Assembly (NCBI GenBank): GCA_934130175.1
Contig: CAKOXP010000006.1
Coordinates: forward strand, 1 to 64,000
Origin: an uncultured Bacilli bacterium
Lineage (GTDB): Bacteria; Bacillota_I; Bacilli_A; RF39; UBA660
Reading direction: 5' to 3'
DNA: 64,000 nt
Part shown: positions 41,354 to 50,130 of the stretch, piece after piece
How positions within the stretch are numbered: the stretch's first letter is position 1
Layout of the letters: each line of letters opens with the position of its first letter
The notes under the pieces: model-generated
Told to the model about the DNA's origin: nothing
What the model saw: the letters and a program-made list of their open reading frames with translations, nothing else
Databases searched by the model: none
Position numbers and translations under genes: made by a program

Positions 41354-41614
41354 TTAAATAACACCAAGACCTGACAAAATATAATACAAGCTTCCAATTA
41401 AAACAAATAATCCTAAAACTATTAAAATTGTTTTTACAATTGGGTTATTACGATCATATAATTGTTCTTTGCTTTTACTTTCTTCTACATAAATGTGATC
41501 AGAATATTCACTGTGTTGGTCACTGGAACTATTAGAAGATATTCCTTTCTCAAAATTATAGATATCTTCAGTTGAATCATTTTCTATATTTTCATTAAAG
41601 AACTTCTTTTTCAT
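41354..41614 (-). CDS. Small tail-anchored membrane protein
   Basis: 86 residues, SD GGAGG. A Ser/Glu/Asp-rich head of 60 residues, then one C-terminal helix (about 62-82, TILIVLGLFVLIGSLYYIL). No family recognised. It sits 18 bases before the other tail-anchored protein of this cluster (40109-41335), suggesting the two act together at the membrane. Confidence 0.65.
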   Translation of the reverse strand: MKKKFFNENIENDSTEDIYNFEKGISSNSSSDQHSEYSDHIYVEESKSKEQLYDRNNPIVKTILIVLGLFVLIGSLYYILSGLGVI

Positions 41615-41655
41615 ATCTAAGCCTCCATTATCACTCTAATTATATAATAAATGAT

Positions 41656-41688
41656 AAAAAAAAGAAAGAATTATATCGTAATTCTCTC
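41656..41688 (-). terminator. Terminator of priA
   Basis: On the minus strand AGAATTA pairs with TAATTCT around ACGATA, followed by a T-rich run, directly after the priA stop. Confidence 0.6.
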
Positions 41689-43850
41689 TAAAAATGAATG
41701 GGATTAAAATCTATATCAATAACTACTTTATTATTACTTTGATAATGATTCATAATTCTTGTTAAAACGTCATATAAGTCTTTGCTATTCTTATATTTCA
41801 TAATAATACCATAACGATAAATGTTATTTATTTTAAATACTGTAGCAGGACTTGGTCCTAGAATAATTGTTGAAAATAAATTTCTTTCTAAAGATCTTTT
41901 AATTTTGTTTGCTTCATTTAAAATGTAATTGTCATCTTTACCACTTATTTTCAAGTAACAAAGAAAGTAATATGGTGGATATTTTAATTTCCTTCTAATA
42001 TCCATTTCTTTTTTGAAAAAACCTATATAATCATGTTCTTTTGAATATTTAATAGCGTAATGATCCTTATTAAAAGTTTGGATAATTACTTTTCCTTGAT
42101 TTTTGCTTCTTCCGCTTCTACCAGATGTTTGACAAAGTAAATCAAAAGTATTTTCACTACTTCTAAAATCAGGAATATTTAAAGAGGTATCAGCATTAAT
42201 CACTCCTACTAAAGTAACAAGTGGAAAATCAAGCCCTTTTGCGACTATTTGGGTTCCAAGTAAAATATCATATTCATGATTTTTAAAAGCTGTAATCATT
42301 TTCTTATGCATACCCTTTTTACTTGTTGTATCAACATCCATTCTTAAAATTTTAGCATCTTCAATTAAAGAGTTTAACTCTTCTTCTATTTTTTCTGTAC
42401 CAACTCCAAGTGTAGAAATAGATCTTTCTCCACATGAGGGACAAGTATGTAATAAATTAGTACCATAACCACAATAATGACATCTAAGCATATTAGAACT
42501 TTTGTGATAAGTAAGACTGATATCACAATTAGGACATTTCATTGTATAAGAACAATTTTTACAACTGACGAAAGAAGAATAGCCTCTTCTATTTAAAAGT
42601 AGGATTACCTGTTCTTTATTTTTTACAGTTTTCTTTATTTCATCAAGTAAACTTTTTGAAAAATGTCCCTTACTATATTTCATCTCTTCATTCATATCAA
42701 CAATATCAATATGAGGAAGATCTTTACCATTAACCCTGTTTGGTAAGTTTAATAGTTTATAAACTTTTTTAACAGCTCTTGCATATGTATCCAAACTTGG
42801 TGTAGCACTTCCCATCAAAACTGGACAGTTATAATTTTTTGCTCTTTCTATAGCTATATCTTTAGCATTATATCTTGGATTATTATCTTGTTTATAAGAA
42901 TCACTATGCTCTTCATCTATAATAATAATTCCTATATTTGTAAGTGGCGCAAAAACAGCACTTCTAGCACCTATAACAATAGAAACTTCTCCTCTTACAA
43001 TTCTTCTCCACTCATCATACTTTTCACCATCGGATAAGGCCGAATGAAGAGCCGCTATTTTATTACCAAAAACCTGTTCAAAACGACTTACCATTTGAGG
43101 AGTTAAACTTATTTCTGGAACTAACATAATAGCAGTTTTTCCAAGATTTAAAACTTTTTCAATTAGTTTGATATAAACTTCTGTTTTACCACTACCAGTA
43201 ACTCCATGTAATAAATAAACATCATTACTAAATAAATTAACACTATCAACAACTTTTTGTTGTTCTAAAGTCAATTCTTTTACCCTATCAGATTTATCTA
43301 AATAATCAGTTCTATATTTTTCAACTAAGCACTTTACCAAAATATTTTTCTTAACTAATGTATTTAAGCTACTTGAAGAAATATCTAAAATTTCTTTTCT
43401 ACTTACCATTTCTCTAGTTTTAAACATATCAACTATTTCTTGTTGACCACTATTTAATTTAACATCAACAACATTTTTATTTAATTTATAGAAAGTTTCA
43501 TACTTTTTATTAATAACTACATTATTTTTAGCTTTAAGTGCTTTAGGAAGCATTACTTGATAACAAGAAATTAAAGGCGCTAAAGTTTTTTCTTTCATAA
43601 ACTTACCAAGCTTTATCAACTCATCATTTAAAACAATATCTTCATCTATAACTCTAATAATTTCTTTTAAAGAATCTAGATTACTATTTTCTTTTATTTC
43701 TAAAACAAAGCCCTCTAATTTCTGATGACCGAAAGGTACCTCTACTCTTAATCCTATTTTAATAAATTTTTCTTTTTCTTGAGGAACTTTATAATCAAAA
43801 ATACGATCAACACTTTTATTAGATATTTCTACTAAAACACCGACTATCAT
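41688..43850 (-). CDS. priA: Primosomal helicase PriA
   Basis: 720 residues, SD AAGGAGGG. An N-terminal DNA-binding domain (VEISNKSVDRIFDYKVP) is followed by superfamily 2 helicase motifs: LHGVTGSGKTEVYIK (Walker A), IIIDEEHSDSYKQ (DEEH), VLMGSATPS and QTSGRSGRSK. The two zinc-binding clusters fall between motifs III and IV (CKNCSYTMKCPNC, RCHYCGYGTNLLHTCPSCGE). It restarts collapsed replication forks. A start of the pri-def-fmt-type cluster is typical of Firmicutes. Confidence 0.95.
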   Translation of the reverse strand: MIVGVLVEISNKSVDRIFDYKVPQEKEKFIKIGLRVEVPFGHQKLEGFVLEIKENSNLDSLKEIIRVIDEDIVLNDELIKLGKFMKEKTLAPLISCYQVMLPKALKAKNNVVINKKYETFYKLNKNVVDVKLNSGQQEIVDMFKTREMVSRKEILDISSSSLNTLVKKNILVKCLVEKYRTDYLDKSDRVKELTLEQQKVVDSVNLFSNDVYLLHGVTGSGKTEVYIKLIEKVLNLGKTAIMLVPEISLTPQMVSRFEQVFGNKIAALHSALSDGEKYDEWRRIVRGEVSIVIGARSAVFAPLTNIGIIIIDEEHSDSYKQDNNPRYNAKDIAIERAKNYNCPVLMGSATPSLDTYARAVKKVYKLLNLPNRVNGKDLPHIDIVDMNEEMKYSKGHFSKSLLDEIKKTVKNKEQVILLLNRRGYSSFVSCKNCSYTMKCPNCDISLTYHKSSNMLRCHYCGYGTNLLHTCPSCGERSISTLGVGTEKIEEELNSLIEDAKILRMDVDTTSKKGMHKKMITAFKNHEYDILLGTQIVAKGLDFPLVTLVGVINADTSLNIPDFRSSENTFDLLCQTSGRSGRSKNQGKVIIQTFNKDHYAIKYSKEHDYIGFFKKEMDIRRKLKYPPYYFLCYLKISGKDDNYILNEANKIKRSLERNLFSTIILGPSPATVFKINNIYRYGIIMKYKNSKDLYDVLTRIMNHYQSNNKVVIDIDFNPIHF

Positions 43851-43882
43851 AAAATCCCTCCTTTCTTATATTATAGCACAAA

Positions 43883-44028
43883 GAAAAAAAGTTCCGAACA
43901 AGAACTCTTATTTTTCATTTTCTATTGGAACAACTGCCTTAGCTTTCTTATCTTTTAAGATAGTTTGAACTATAACCATTATTCCTAGAACTAAAATACC
44001 TAATCCTATTGAAATGCCTATTTTTGTA
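43883..44028. repeat. Direct duplication, copy 1 (gene tail plus terminator)
   Basis: About 146 bases covering the terminator and the last 39 codons of the 415-residue gene, nearly identical to 45209-45353. Differences are single-base and mostly silent. Confidence 0.8.
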
Positions 44029-45155
44029 ACATTAAATCCAGTATCTTCAACTTTAACAATCTCTTTTGTTTCTTTGTCCTCAGTAATAATATAATCACTG
44101 AAATGATTAGTATTAAATGTCACTACATTATTAATAACCTCCATATCTAATTTTTGTTTATTAAAACTATCATCTACATACCAAACACTTATTTTAGTAC
44201 TATCATAATCATCAGAATCATTAGGTATTTTTAAACTAACTTCTACATTTTGATCAAATTTAACGACATTGCCAGATTTATCAAGAGCCTCTATATTATA
44301 AGCAATGAATTTATTATAGTCTGAAAATAATTCTTTAAACTTATTATATTTAGTATTGCTTGCATCATACATAGTTGCAGAAAACTTATTTATTTTATCT
44401 ATTTCTTGATAGTTTGCTTTTATATAAACACCATTACTAGTAAGTGAAATATCATCACTTAAATTCTCATTATCTATAGTAACAACAGGTCTTATTCCTG
44501 ATTTAGTATAATTTAAGTAAGAAGCAGTCAAATATGTTCCATTTCCTAAAGTAAAATAATTTGCCCTGTCATTACTTGTACCAGTACTAGTCCAAAATCC
44601 TTTTGAATAATCAACAGTTGAAGTTAACCAACTTGGACATGAACCTCTTTCAATATTTGCAGAACCACCACATAGTTTTAAAATTTCTTCTGCTGTTATT
44701 ATTCTTGCCTTATAGCTTGTATAATCAATTGTATATGTCGATGTTGTATTTGAGTGATTTGGAAGAGTAACACTAACATTTTTAGTTGCAGAAACATAAT
44801 CTGTATTCCAATTCTCTGTTACTTGTTTCAATACTGGAAGTAAACTAACAGGTCCGTAGTATGAACAACCAAAATCTTGAGAAGTACAACCTAATTTTTT
44901 AACATCTTCATATGAAGCCCAATAAACATCATCAACAATATTTTCTTTCATCATAATATCCATCGAAGAGTTTTCTTTAGAAATAACATAAAAATCATAA
45001 CATGTATCTCCAGTAGAGCAAATATTATTATAAATTGGATTAAATTTAATAAGATCCCCTACTTGGTAATCATTTATAGTTTTAGCATTAACATTAGCAA
45101 TAGATAATATAAATATTCCAAATAATACTACTATAAAAAAATCAAATCTTCTCAC
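43908..45155 (-). CDS. Exported surface protein with DUF6273-like domain and C-terminal anchor helix
   Basis: 415 residues, GTG start (no closer ATG in frame). A signal peptide (about 5-24, FFIVVLFGIFILSIANVNAK) is followed by a domain with Cys pairs (NICSTGDTC, GCTSQDFGC, LCGGSANIERGSC) ending KSGIRPVVTIDNE, like the C-terminus of the 1819-residue protein. A beta-domain follows (about 235-360; VWYVDDSFNKQKLDMEV, FNTNHFSDYII), then a single helix (about 380-400) and a basic tail KDKKAKAVVPIENEK. No LPXTG. It should be anchored in the membrane with its bulk outside. Confidence 0.7.
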   Translation of the reverse strand: MRRFDFFIVVLFGIFILSIANVNAKTINDYQVGDLIKFNPIYNNICSTGDTCYDFYVISKENSSMDIMMKENIVDDVYWASYEDVKKLGCTSQDFGCSYYGPVSLLPVLKQVTENWNTDYVSATKNVSVTLPNHSNTTSTYTIDYTSYKARIITAEEILKLCGGSANIERGSCPSWLTSTVDYSKGFWTSTGTSNDRANYFTLGNGTYLTASYLNYTKSGIRPVVTIDNENLSDDISLTSNGVYIKANYQEIDKINKFSATMYDASNTKYNKFKELFSDYNKFIAYNIEALDKSGNVVKFDQNVEVSLKIPNDSDDYDSTKISVWYVDDSFNKQKLDMEVINNVVTFNTNHFSDYIITEDKETKEIVKVEDTGFNVTKIGISIGLGILVLGIMVIVQTILKDKKAKAVVPIENEK

Positions 45156-45208
45156 TGGTAATCCATACCTTTCAAATCTATAATAATCTATTTAAAAATA
45201 AAAGTAAA

Positions 45209-45353
45209 GAAAAAAAGTTCCGAACAAGAACTCTTATTTTTCATTTTCTATTGGAACTACTGCTTTAGCTTTTTTATCTTTTAAGATAGTTTGAACTATA
45301 ACCATTATTCCTAGAACTAAAATACCTAATCCTATTGAAACTCCTATTTTTGT
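45209..45353. repeat. Direct duplication, copy 2 (gene tail plus terminator)
   Basis: Second copy of the 146-base block, forming most of the 50-codon gene at 45234-45386 and its terminator (AGTTC/GAACT stem followed by a T run on the minus strand). Confidence 0.8.
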
Positions 45354-45386
45354 TGCAGCAAAAGCTGCTTGTACTGTACCATTCAT
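45234..45386 (-). CDS. 50-residue membrane peptide duplicating the anchor of the next gene
   Basis: ATG at 45386 with a perfect AGGAGG. The first 11 residues (MNGTVQAAFAA) are new; the remaining 39 (TKIGVSIGLGILVLGIMVIV and then the basic tail) match the membrane helix and C-terminus of the adjacent 415-residue protein with one Ile/Val change. It therefore encodes only the anchor helix and tail. The strong ribosome-binding site, intact frame and own terminator argue that it is expressed. It begins 13 bases after rseP. Confidence 0.75.
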   Translation of the reverse strand: MNGTVQAAFAATKIGVSIGLGILVLGIMVIVQTILKDKKAKAVVPIENEK

Positions 45387-45398
45387 TATAATATCCTC

Positions 45399-46436
45399 CT
45401 AAAATAATTTTAAAATATCATTAAATGTAATATATACCATTAAAAGCATTAATAAAAATAATCCTATTGTATGAATCATATTTTCAGTTCTTTGATTTAC
45501 TGGAGAACCTTTGATTTTTTCAATAATTATAAATAGAATATGTCCTCCATCAAAGGCTGGTAAAGGAAGTAAATTCAAAAATCCTACATTAATACTTAAA
45601 AATGCCATCAAATACATTATTGAAGCAAATCCTGCCCTACTTTGTTCACCAACTATTGAATATATTCCAACAGGACCTGATAATTGATTAACCTTAACTC
45701 CACCTGTAAATAAACTTTCAACTGTAATAAACATTTGTTTAAATAAAGAACCCGTTTTTACAACAGTATATTTAACTGAATTAACAAAACCATACTTTTT
45801 AGTACTTTGTAGTCCAATACCATATCTATATGCAACTTCACCTTTTTCTTTTACCTTTTTAGGTTTAAGTTTATAAGTTATGACATTACCATCTTTCTTT
45901 TCTACTTTGATAACAGTATTTTTAGTTTTATCAGAAATAGTTAAATAAACAGATACATCGTCTAAAGTTTTTACTTTTTTATGATTAATTTCTAATATTT
46001 CATCACCTTTTTGTAATCCAACTTCACTTGCAGGATATGATTTTTCTACTGATGAAATAATTGGTTCATAACTAGAACTTCCACAAAATAACGCTATAAA
46101 AAATAATACTAGAATTGCAAAGATAAAATTAAATCCTGGACCAAAGAACATAATCAAGAATCTTTGCCAAGCTTTCTTTGCTTGTAATCTTTTTTCCTTT
46201 GGTACTTTTATATCTTCTTCATCAACTTCTTCTCCTGCCATTGAACAAAATCCACCAATTGGAATCAGTCTTAAACAGTATTCAGTTTCCTTACCTTTTT
46301 TTCCAATTAACTTAGGTCCCATACCTATTGAAAATTCATAAACATAAACACCCATTAATTTAGCAAAAACAAAGTGTCCTAATTCATGAACAAATACGAT
46401 TCCACCTAGAACTAGAATAAATATAATAATTGTCAT
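45399..46436 (-). CDS. rseP: Site-2 protease RseP (RasP)
   Basis: 345 residues, SD AGGAGG. The zinc motif VHELGHFVFAK lies in helix 1, the PDZ domain at about 130-205 (VGLQKGDEILEINHKKVKTL), and the second catalytic segment NLLPLPAFDGGH in helix 3. It cleaves anti-sigma factors and signal-peptide remnants within the membrane. It is preceded by cdsA, the conserved order cdsA-rseP; dxr is missing between them. Confidence 0.94.
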   Translation of the reverse strand: MTIIIFILVLGGIVFVHELGHFVFAKLMGVYVYEFSIGMGPKLIGKKGKETEYCLRLIPIGGFCSMAGEEVDEEDIKVPKEKRLQAKKAWQRFLIMFFGPGFNFIFAILVLFFIALFCGSSSYEPIISSVEKSYPASEVGLQKGDEILEINHKKVKTLDDVSVYLTISDKTKNTVIKVEKKDGNVITYKLKPKKVKEKGEVAYRYGIGLQSTKKYGFVNSVKYTVVKTGSLFKQMFITVESLFTGGVKVNQLSGPVGIYSIVGEQSRAGFASIMYLMAFLSINVGFLNLLPLPAFDGGHILFIIIEKIKGSPVNQRTENMIHTIGLFLLMLLMVYITFNDILKLF

Positions 46437-46444
46437 AATTCCTC

Positions 46445-47245
46445 CTATATAATTCCTAAAAATAACACTGATGCTAGAACAACAAAGATAATACTGTCTA
46501 GTCTATCTAGAATTCCACCATGACCTGGAATTAAATTAGAGAAATCTTTTTTCCCATAATATCTTTTAATAGAAGAAAATACTAGATCTCCAATTTGACC
46601 AACACCTGCTAATAACAAAGTGATTAATACTAGAATAGAAAGTGGTAACTTAGGGTTTATTCCAACATGATAGAAAACGACAGCTATAACTGTTCCCATA
46701 AACAATCCACCAAGTAGTCCTTCAACAGTTTTCTTTGGTGAAATATCTTTTGCTAGAGGATGTTTACCAATTAACATTCCGGTAAATAAAGCAAAAGTAT
46801 CAGTAATAGTTGTTATTAATAACATATATACAATATATAATATGTCATAATTACGAGTAATAATTATTAAATTAAAACTTAATCCAATAAATAAAGTTGA
46901 ACCAATTAAGAATAAAGCATCATTTAAATTGTATCTTTTATTATCATTAATAAATACTAAAGGCATTAAAAATGCAAAAATGATAAATGACATTACTCTA
47001 TAGTCTATATTTGTTATAAACTCAATTGATGTAAAGTTTCTTAATGAAAAGAAAACTACTAAAATATAAGCAAAGACCTTCATTAAAAATGGAAATTTCT
47101 TTTTAGTTTCACGTATATTTAAAATTTCATATAAACCCATTACTGCAAGTAATGACATAAATACTGCAAAAGCTTTACCACCAATTAACAACAATGGTAT
47201 AAAAACTAATAGCATAACGATAGCACTAAGTACTCTTTTTTTCAT
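46445..47245 (-). CDS. cdsA: Phosphatidate cytidylyltransferase CdsA
   Basis: 266 residues, SD AAGGAGG, eight helices. The CDP-alcohol signature near the C-terminus is complete: [33 protein letters not shown] (positions about 215-247), containing the Asp and Arg residues that bind CTP-Mg. It makes CDP-diacylglycerol for phospholipids. It is followed by rseP after eight bases. Confidence 0.94.
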   Translation of the reverse strand: MKKRVLSAIVMLLVFIPLLLIGGKAFAVFMSLLAVMGLYEILNIRETKKKFPFLMKVFAYILVVFFSLRNFTSIEFITNIDYRVMSFIIFAFLMPLVFINDNKRYNLNDALFLIGSTLFIGLSFNLIIITRNYDILYIVYMLLITTITDTFALFTGMLIGKHPLAKDISPKKTVEGLLGGLFMGTVIAVVFYHVGINPKLPLSILVLITLLLAGVGQIGDLVFSSIKRYYGKKDFSNLIPGHGGILDRLDSIIFVVLASVLFLGII

Positions 47246-47303
47246 ATTTATATCCTCCTTCTAACTATAACAAGTATAATACTAAAGTTAGTTTAAAGGC
47301 AAG

Positions 47304-47326
47304 AAAAAAAGCAACAAATGTTGCCT
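47304..47326 (-). terminator. Terminator after khpA
   Basis: GCAACA-AATG-TTGC stem (47311-47324) followed on the minus strand by seven T residues, directly after the stop codon. Confidence 0.75.
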
Positions 47327-47327
47327 A

Positions 47328-47576
47328 TTAAAACTTGTCAATATCAATTTTTACATATTTATTGTCTTTCAATGAACTACTAGCTTGGACTAAAGTTCTA
47401 ATTGCATTAGAAACTCTTCCACCCTTACCAATAACTCTTGCCATATCATCTTCACTAACCATTACTTGGATTAAGATGACATTATCTTCATCAGTTGGAA
47501 ACTCTTTTACACTAACAGAGTCTTCATCTTTGACTATTGATTTAACAATTTTTTCTGTTAAAGCTACTAAATCCAT
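47328..47576 (-). CDS. khpA: KH-domain RNA-binding protein KhpA (YlqC)
   Basis: 82 residues; the start at 47576 lies one base after the rpsP stop and uses a ribosome-binding site inside rpsP. A single KH domain with the RNA-binding loop RVIGKGGRVSNAIRTL (about 47-62). KhpA works with KhpB in RNA binding and control of cell division in Firmicutes, and its place after rpsP is conserved. Confidence 0.93.
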   Translation of the reverse strand: MDLVALTEKIVKSIVKDEDSVSVKEFPTDEDNVILIQVMVSEDDMARVIGKGGRVSNAIRTLVQASSSLKDNKYVKIDIDKF

Positions 47577-47577
47577 A

Positions 47578-47853
47578 CTATGCTTCCTTCTTATCTTTAG
47601 CTTCAGCAAACTTTTTCATGATTCCTGCTTTACTAAATAAGCTTCTAACAGTATCTGTTGGAATAGCTCCATTGTTTAACCATTTTAATGCTACTTCTTC
47701 ATTAATTTTAACACTTGAAGTTCCAACTGGACTATAAGTTCCAACTAATTCTAAATATTGACCATCACGGCTTCTTCTTGAATCTGTTGCAACAATTCTA
47801 TATGTTGGATGTTTTTTAGCACCCATTCTTGTTAATCTTAGTTTAACTGCCAT
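47578..47853 (-). CDS. rpsP: 30S ribosomal protein S16
   Basis: 91 residues; ATG 47853 gives the typical opening [20 protein letters not shown] and follows [26 protein letters not shown] and [19 protein letters not shown] are the S16 signature segments. Promoter just upstream; khpA follows. In many genomes ffh, ylxM, rimM and trmD are nearby; none are seen here. Confidence 0.97.
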   Translation of the reverse strand: MAVKLRLTRMGAKKHPTYRIVATDSRRSRDGQYLELVGTYSPVGTSSVKINEEVALKWLNNGAIPTDTVRSLFSKAGIMKKFAEAKDKKEA

Positions 47854-47883
47854 AATTAGCACCTACCTTTCCTCAGTGCTTTA

Positions 47884-47912
47884 ATTATATTATATTTTTA
47901 CGTATCTGTCAA
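47884..47912 (-). promoter_or_regulatory. Consensus sigma-A promoter of rpsP
   Basis: On the minus strand TTGACA, 17 bases, TATAAT, ending about 30 bases before the start codon: a perfect vegetative promoter. Confidence 0.8.
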
Positions 47913-47929
47913 CATTTTTTTGATAACAG

Positions 47930-48490
47930 CTAAATTACTTCATTATTGTCTTTGATAACATTTTCATCAATGAAATCTTCTTTAACTTCATTATCTATTT
48001 CTTTATCCATTACTTCTTGTGATTCTACTATTTCATCCCAAGGATCTTCTTCTTCATCTATTTGGATTTTTACTTTTAAATCGCCAACTAATTCGATACC
48101 TAATTCTTTTTCAATTACATAATTAATGTTATTTCCATCAATATCTACCTTAACACAATTAGGCTGTTTTAAGCTTCTTACAATAATTTCTTCTTGATCA
48201 CTATCGGCATCTTCTCTTCTTCTAACATTAACTATTTCTTGATATGTATTATGTTCTTTTAATACCTCAGTTTTAGTATCATTATCATATGAATACCAAA
48301 TATTTACATCATATGATCCATCAATTATAACAGAATCATTTTGTTTTGTTCCCTTAAATTGATGATTAATAACCCAACACCCTAAAATAGTAGACGGACT
48401 ATTTTCTACACTCTTTGTATTTTTTGTAGTAAAAGTCTTTTTACCTTTTCCTATAACTGCTTTTGTAACAATCTCTTTATAACTAGACAT
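47930..48490 (-). CDS. cotE: Spore outer-coat morphogenetic protein CotE
   Basis: 186 residues, SD GGAGGAG. Close to Bacillus CotE along its length: opening MSSYKEIVTKAVIGKGKK, PSTILGCWVINHQF, DGSYDVNIWYSY, TKTEVLKEHNTYQEIVNV, VRSLKQPNCVKVDIDGN and an acidic C-terminal tail (about 148-186). CotE directs assembly of the outer coat on the mother-cell side of the forespore. The gene order miaB, ricA (then three inserted genes), cotE follows Bacillus. The -10 region (CATACATTA) fits mother-cell sigma factors. This is the best evidence that the organism sporulates. Confidence 0.92.
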   Translation of the reverse strand: MSSYKEIVTKAVIGKGKKTFTTKNTKSVENSPSTILGCWVINHQFKGTKQNDSVIIDGSYDVNIWYSYDNDTKTEVLKEHNTYQEIVNVRRREDADSDQEEIIVRSLKQPNCVKVDIDGNNINYVIEKELGIELVGDLKVKIQIDEEEDPWDEIVESQEVMDKEIDNEVKEDFIDENVIKDNNEVI

Positions 48491-48508
48491 ATTACTCCTC
48501 CTCTAGTC

Positions 48509-48517
48509 TAATGTATG
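48509..48517 (-). promoter_or_regulatory. Sporulation-type -10 element before cotE
   Basis: On the minus strand CATACATTA, ending 19 bases before the ATG. It matches the sigma-E (CATACANT) and sigma-K (CATANNNTA) -10 consensus; the -35 region is not clear. Bacillus cotE is transcribed by both factors. Confidence 0.55.
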
Positions 48518-48551
48518 CGACTACTTTCTAAAAATTACTATATTTAATAAG

Positions 48552-48578
48552 AAAAAAGACAATCACCAAGTAATTGTC
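48552..48578 (-). terminator. Terminator after the tail-collar-like pair
   Basis: GACAAT/ATTGTC stem with a loop of nine bases, followed by six T residues on the minus strand, directly after the stop codon. Confidence 0.75.
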
Positions 48579-49283
48579 TCACTCAACTCTTTTATACATA
48601 TAAACAACAGTGTATGGATCATGACCACTAATAGTAACACTTGTCTTTGTTCCAGAAAAGGTATGACTATGATTCATAGTATGGCTGTGTCCTACTCCAT
48701 AATCTCCATATCCTGTTTGATCCGCCATTGTTACAACATATCCATCTCCATGTGCTCCCCATAGTCCAAGTGACCAAGCACCACCAGTAACATAGGCACT
48801 TCTTGCTAATCCTTTCGGTGTTTGAGCTAATGTTAAAGCTGTACTTCCTGTAGAACCAGTATATCCAGAAATTGTACCACTAGGTGTAAATGTTGCGGTT
48901 TTAGTTGTTAAATTAACTGCACCATCAACAGTTGTATATGAACCACCTTTACCAACCAAAGTTGCACCAGATGCAAATGCTTTCCATTTTCCAACACCAA
49001 GTGTTGTTGCAACATCATTAGGATTTGAGATAGAAGTTGACATATAAATACTTCCTTTTGGATAAAGTGCTTCCATTAATGTCTTTAATTTTTTTTCAAA
49101 ATTAGTACAAGTTCCATCAAGTGCAGCTTGAACATTAGTTGCTCCTAAAGAAATTTTATCATCATACTTTATATAACTACCTGATATTGATGCCTGAACA
49201 TAAGAACTAGTATAACCAATGACTATAGTAATTAACAATACAACAATGTATATTCTAATTTCTTGTTTTAACTCTTTTTTCAT
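48579..49283 (-). CDS. Membrane-anchored phage-tail-collar-like protein (copy 1)
   Basis: 234 residues, SD GGGAG. An N-terminal helix (about 11-30, IYIVVLLITIVIGYTSSYV) precedes a linker with one Cys (DGTCTNFEKK) and a domain like phage tail-collar/gp10 C-termini: LYPKGSIYMSTSISNPNDV, GKWKAFASGATLVG, a Thr/Gly-rich loop, and the His-rich end GHSHTMNHSHTFSG closing with YTVVYMYKR. In phages this domain caps tail fibres and binds the host surface. Here it is tethered outside the cell. The gene ends the short operon and lies before cotE. Confidence 0.75.
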   Translation of the reverse strand: MKKELKQEIRIYIVVLLITIVIGYTSSYVQASISGSYIKYDDKISLGATNVQAALDGTCTNFEKKLKTLMEALYPKGSIYMSTSISNPNDVATTLGVGKWKAFASGATLVGKGGSYTTVDGAVNLTTKTATFTPSGTISGYTGSTGSTALTLAQTPKGLARSAYVTGGAWSLGLWGAHGDGYVVTMADQTGYGDYGVGHSHTMNHSHTFSGTKTSVTISGHDPYTVVYMYKRVE

Positions 49284-49298
49284 AATTTACTACTCCCA

Positions 49299-50024
49299 TC
49301 ATTTTGTTCTTTTATACATGTAAACTACTACATAATCATCTTGGATATCTTGATTCAAAGTAACAGCTGTTCCACTAAAAGTATGACCATGATTTATAGT
49401 ATGTGAATGTGCCTGGCCATAAGTTCCATACCCATTCTGATCTGACATTGTAACAACATTACCGTCTCCATGGCCTCCCCATGAACCAAGTGACCAAGCA
49501 CCACCAGAGACAATTGTATGACGAGCCAATCCCTTTGGTGTTTGGTCAAGACTAATAGCTGTTCCACCACTATTTCCACTATAATTAGAAACAGTTCCCT
49601 TAACATTTGAAGCAGAAATTTCGATTTTTTTGTTTAGACTTCCGCCACTTTTATTAACTACATATGTTGTTCCATCTGCGCCGACTAATTCCTTTCCAGT
49701 AGAATATTCTTCCCATTCTGTGTCAAGACCAAGCTTAGAAAATTTTTCTTTTACACTATTACTGCTACTTTCAGCAGTAGTAATATAAATACTATCTACT
49801 GGATAAAGTGCATTTATTTTATCTGATAATTGATTATCAAATTTAATACATATTTTATCTAAAGCATCCTGAACATTAAAAGCACCTAAATTAGAGTTAT
49901 CTGTATATTCAACATTAAAAGCACTAATATAAGTTTGAGCTGATGAACTTGCACAACCAAAAACAACAACAATCAAAGAAACTATTGTATATATTCGAAT
50001 TTTTCTTTTTTTATCTTGCTCCAC
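49299..50024 (-). CDS. Membrane-anchored phage-tail-collar-like protein (copy 2)
   Basis: 241 residues, GTG start behind GAGGCGG. Same layout as its neighbour: N-terminal helix (about 10-30), a Cys in the linker (KICIKFDNQL), the collar-like domain LYPVDSIYITTAESSSNSV, QTPKGLARHTIVSGGAWSLG, and the His-rich HSHTINHGHTFSG, ending YVVVYMYKR. The pair are tandem duplicates with conserved ends and diverged middles. A vegetative promoter precedes the operon. No phage genes surround them. Confidence 0.75.
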   Translation of the reverse strand: MEQDKKRKIRIYTIVSLIVVVFGCASSSAQTYISAFNVEYTDNSNLGAFNVQDALDKICIKFDNQLSDKINALYPVDSIYITTAESSSNSVKEKFSKLGLDTEWEEYSTGKELVGADGTTYVVNKSGGSLNKKIEISASNVKGTVSNYSGNSGGTAISLDQTPKGLARHTIVSGGAWSLGSWGGHGDGNVVTMSDQNGYGTYGQAHSHTINHGHTFSGTAVTLNQDIQDDYVVVYMYKRTK

Positions 50025-50057
50025 TTTACCGCCTCATCATCATATCTTATACAACTA

Positions 50058-50086
50058 ATTATATATTAAAAGAAAATAATTTTCAA
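50058..50086 (-). promoter_or_regulatory. Sigma-A promoter of the tail-collar-like operon
   Basis: On the minus strand TTGAAA, 17 bases, TATAAT, about 33 bases before the GTG start. Confidence 0.65.
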
Positions 50087-50101
50087 TATTTATAAATCGT
50101 C

Positions 50102-50130
50102 AAAAAAAGACAACTACTAAGTAATTGTCT
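50102..50130 (-). terminator. Terminator after the deacetylase gene
   Basis: An imperfect stem (GACAA/TTGTC with inner pairs) followed by seven T residues on the minus strand; similar in sequence to the hairpin at 48552. Confidence 0.7.

Noticed and set aside
47334..47640. Plus-strand ORF antisense to rpsP/khpA
   Set aside because: Shadow of two highly conserved genes on the minus strand; no ribosome-binding site.
48579..50024. Prophage
   Set aside because: Only two tail-collar-like genes, both membrane-anchored; no integrase, capsid, portal, terminase or lysis genes nearby.
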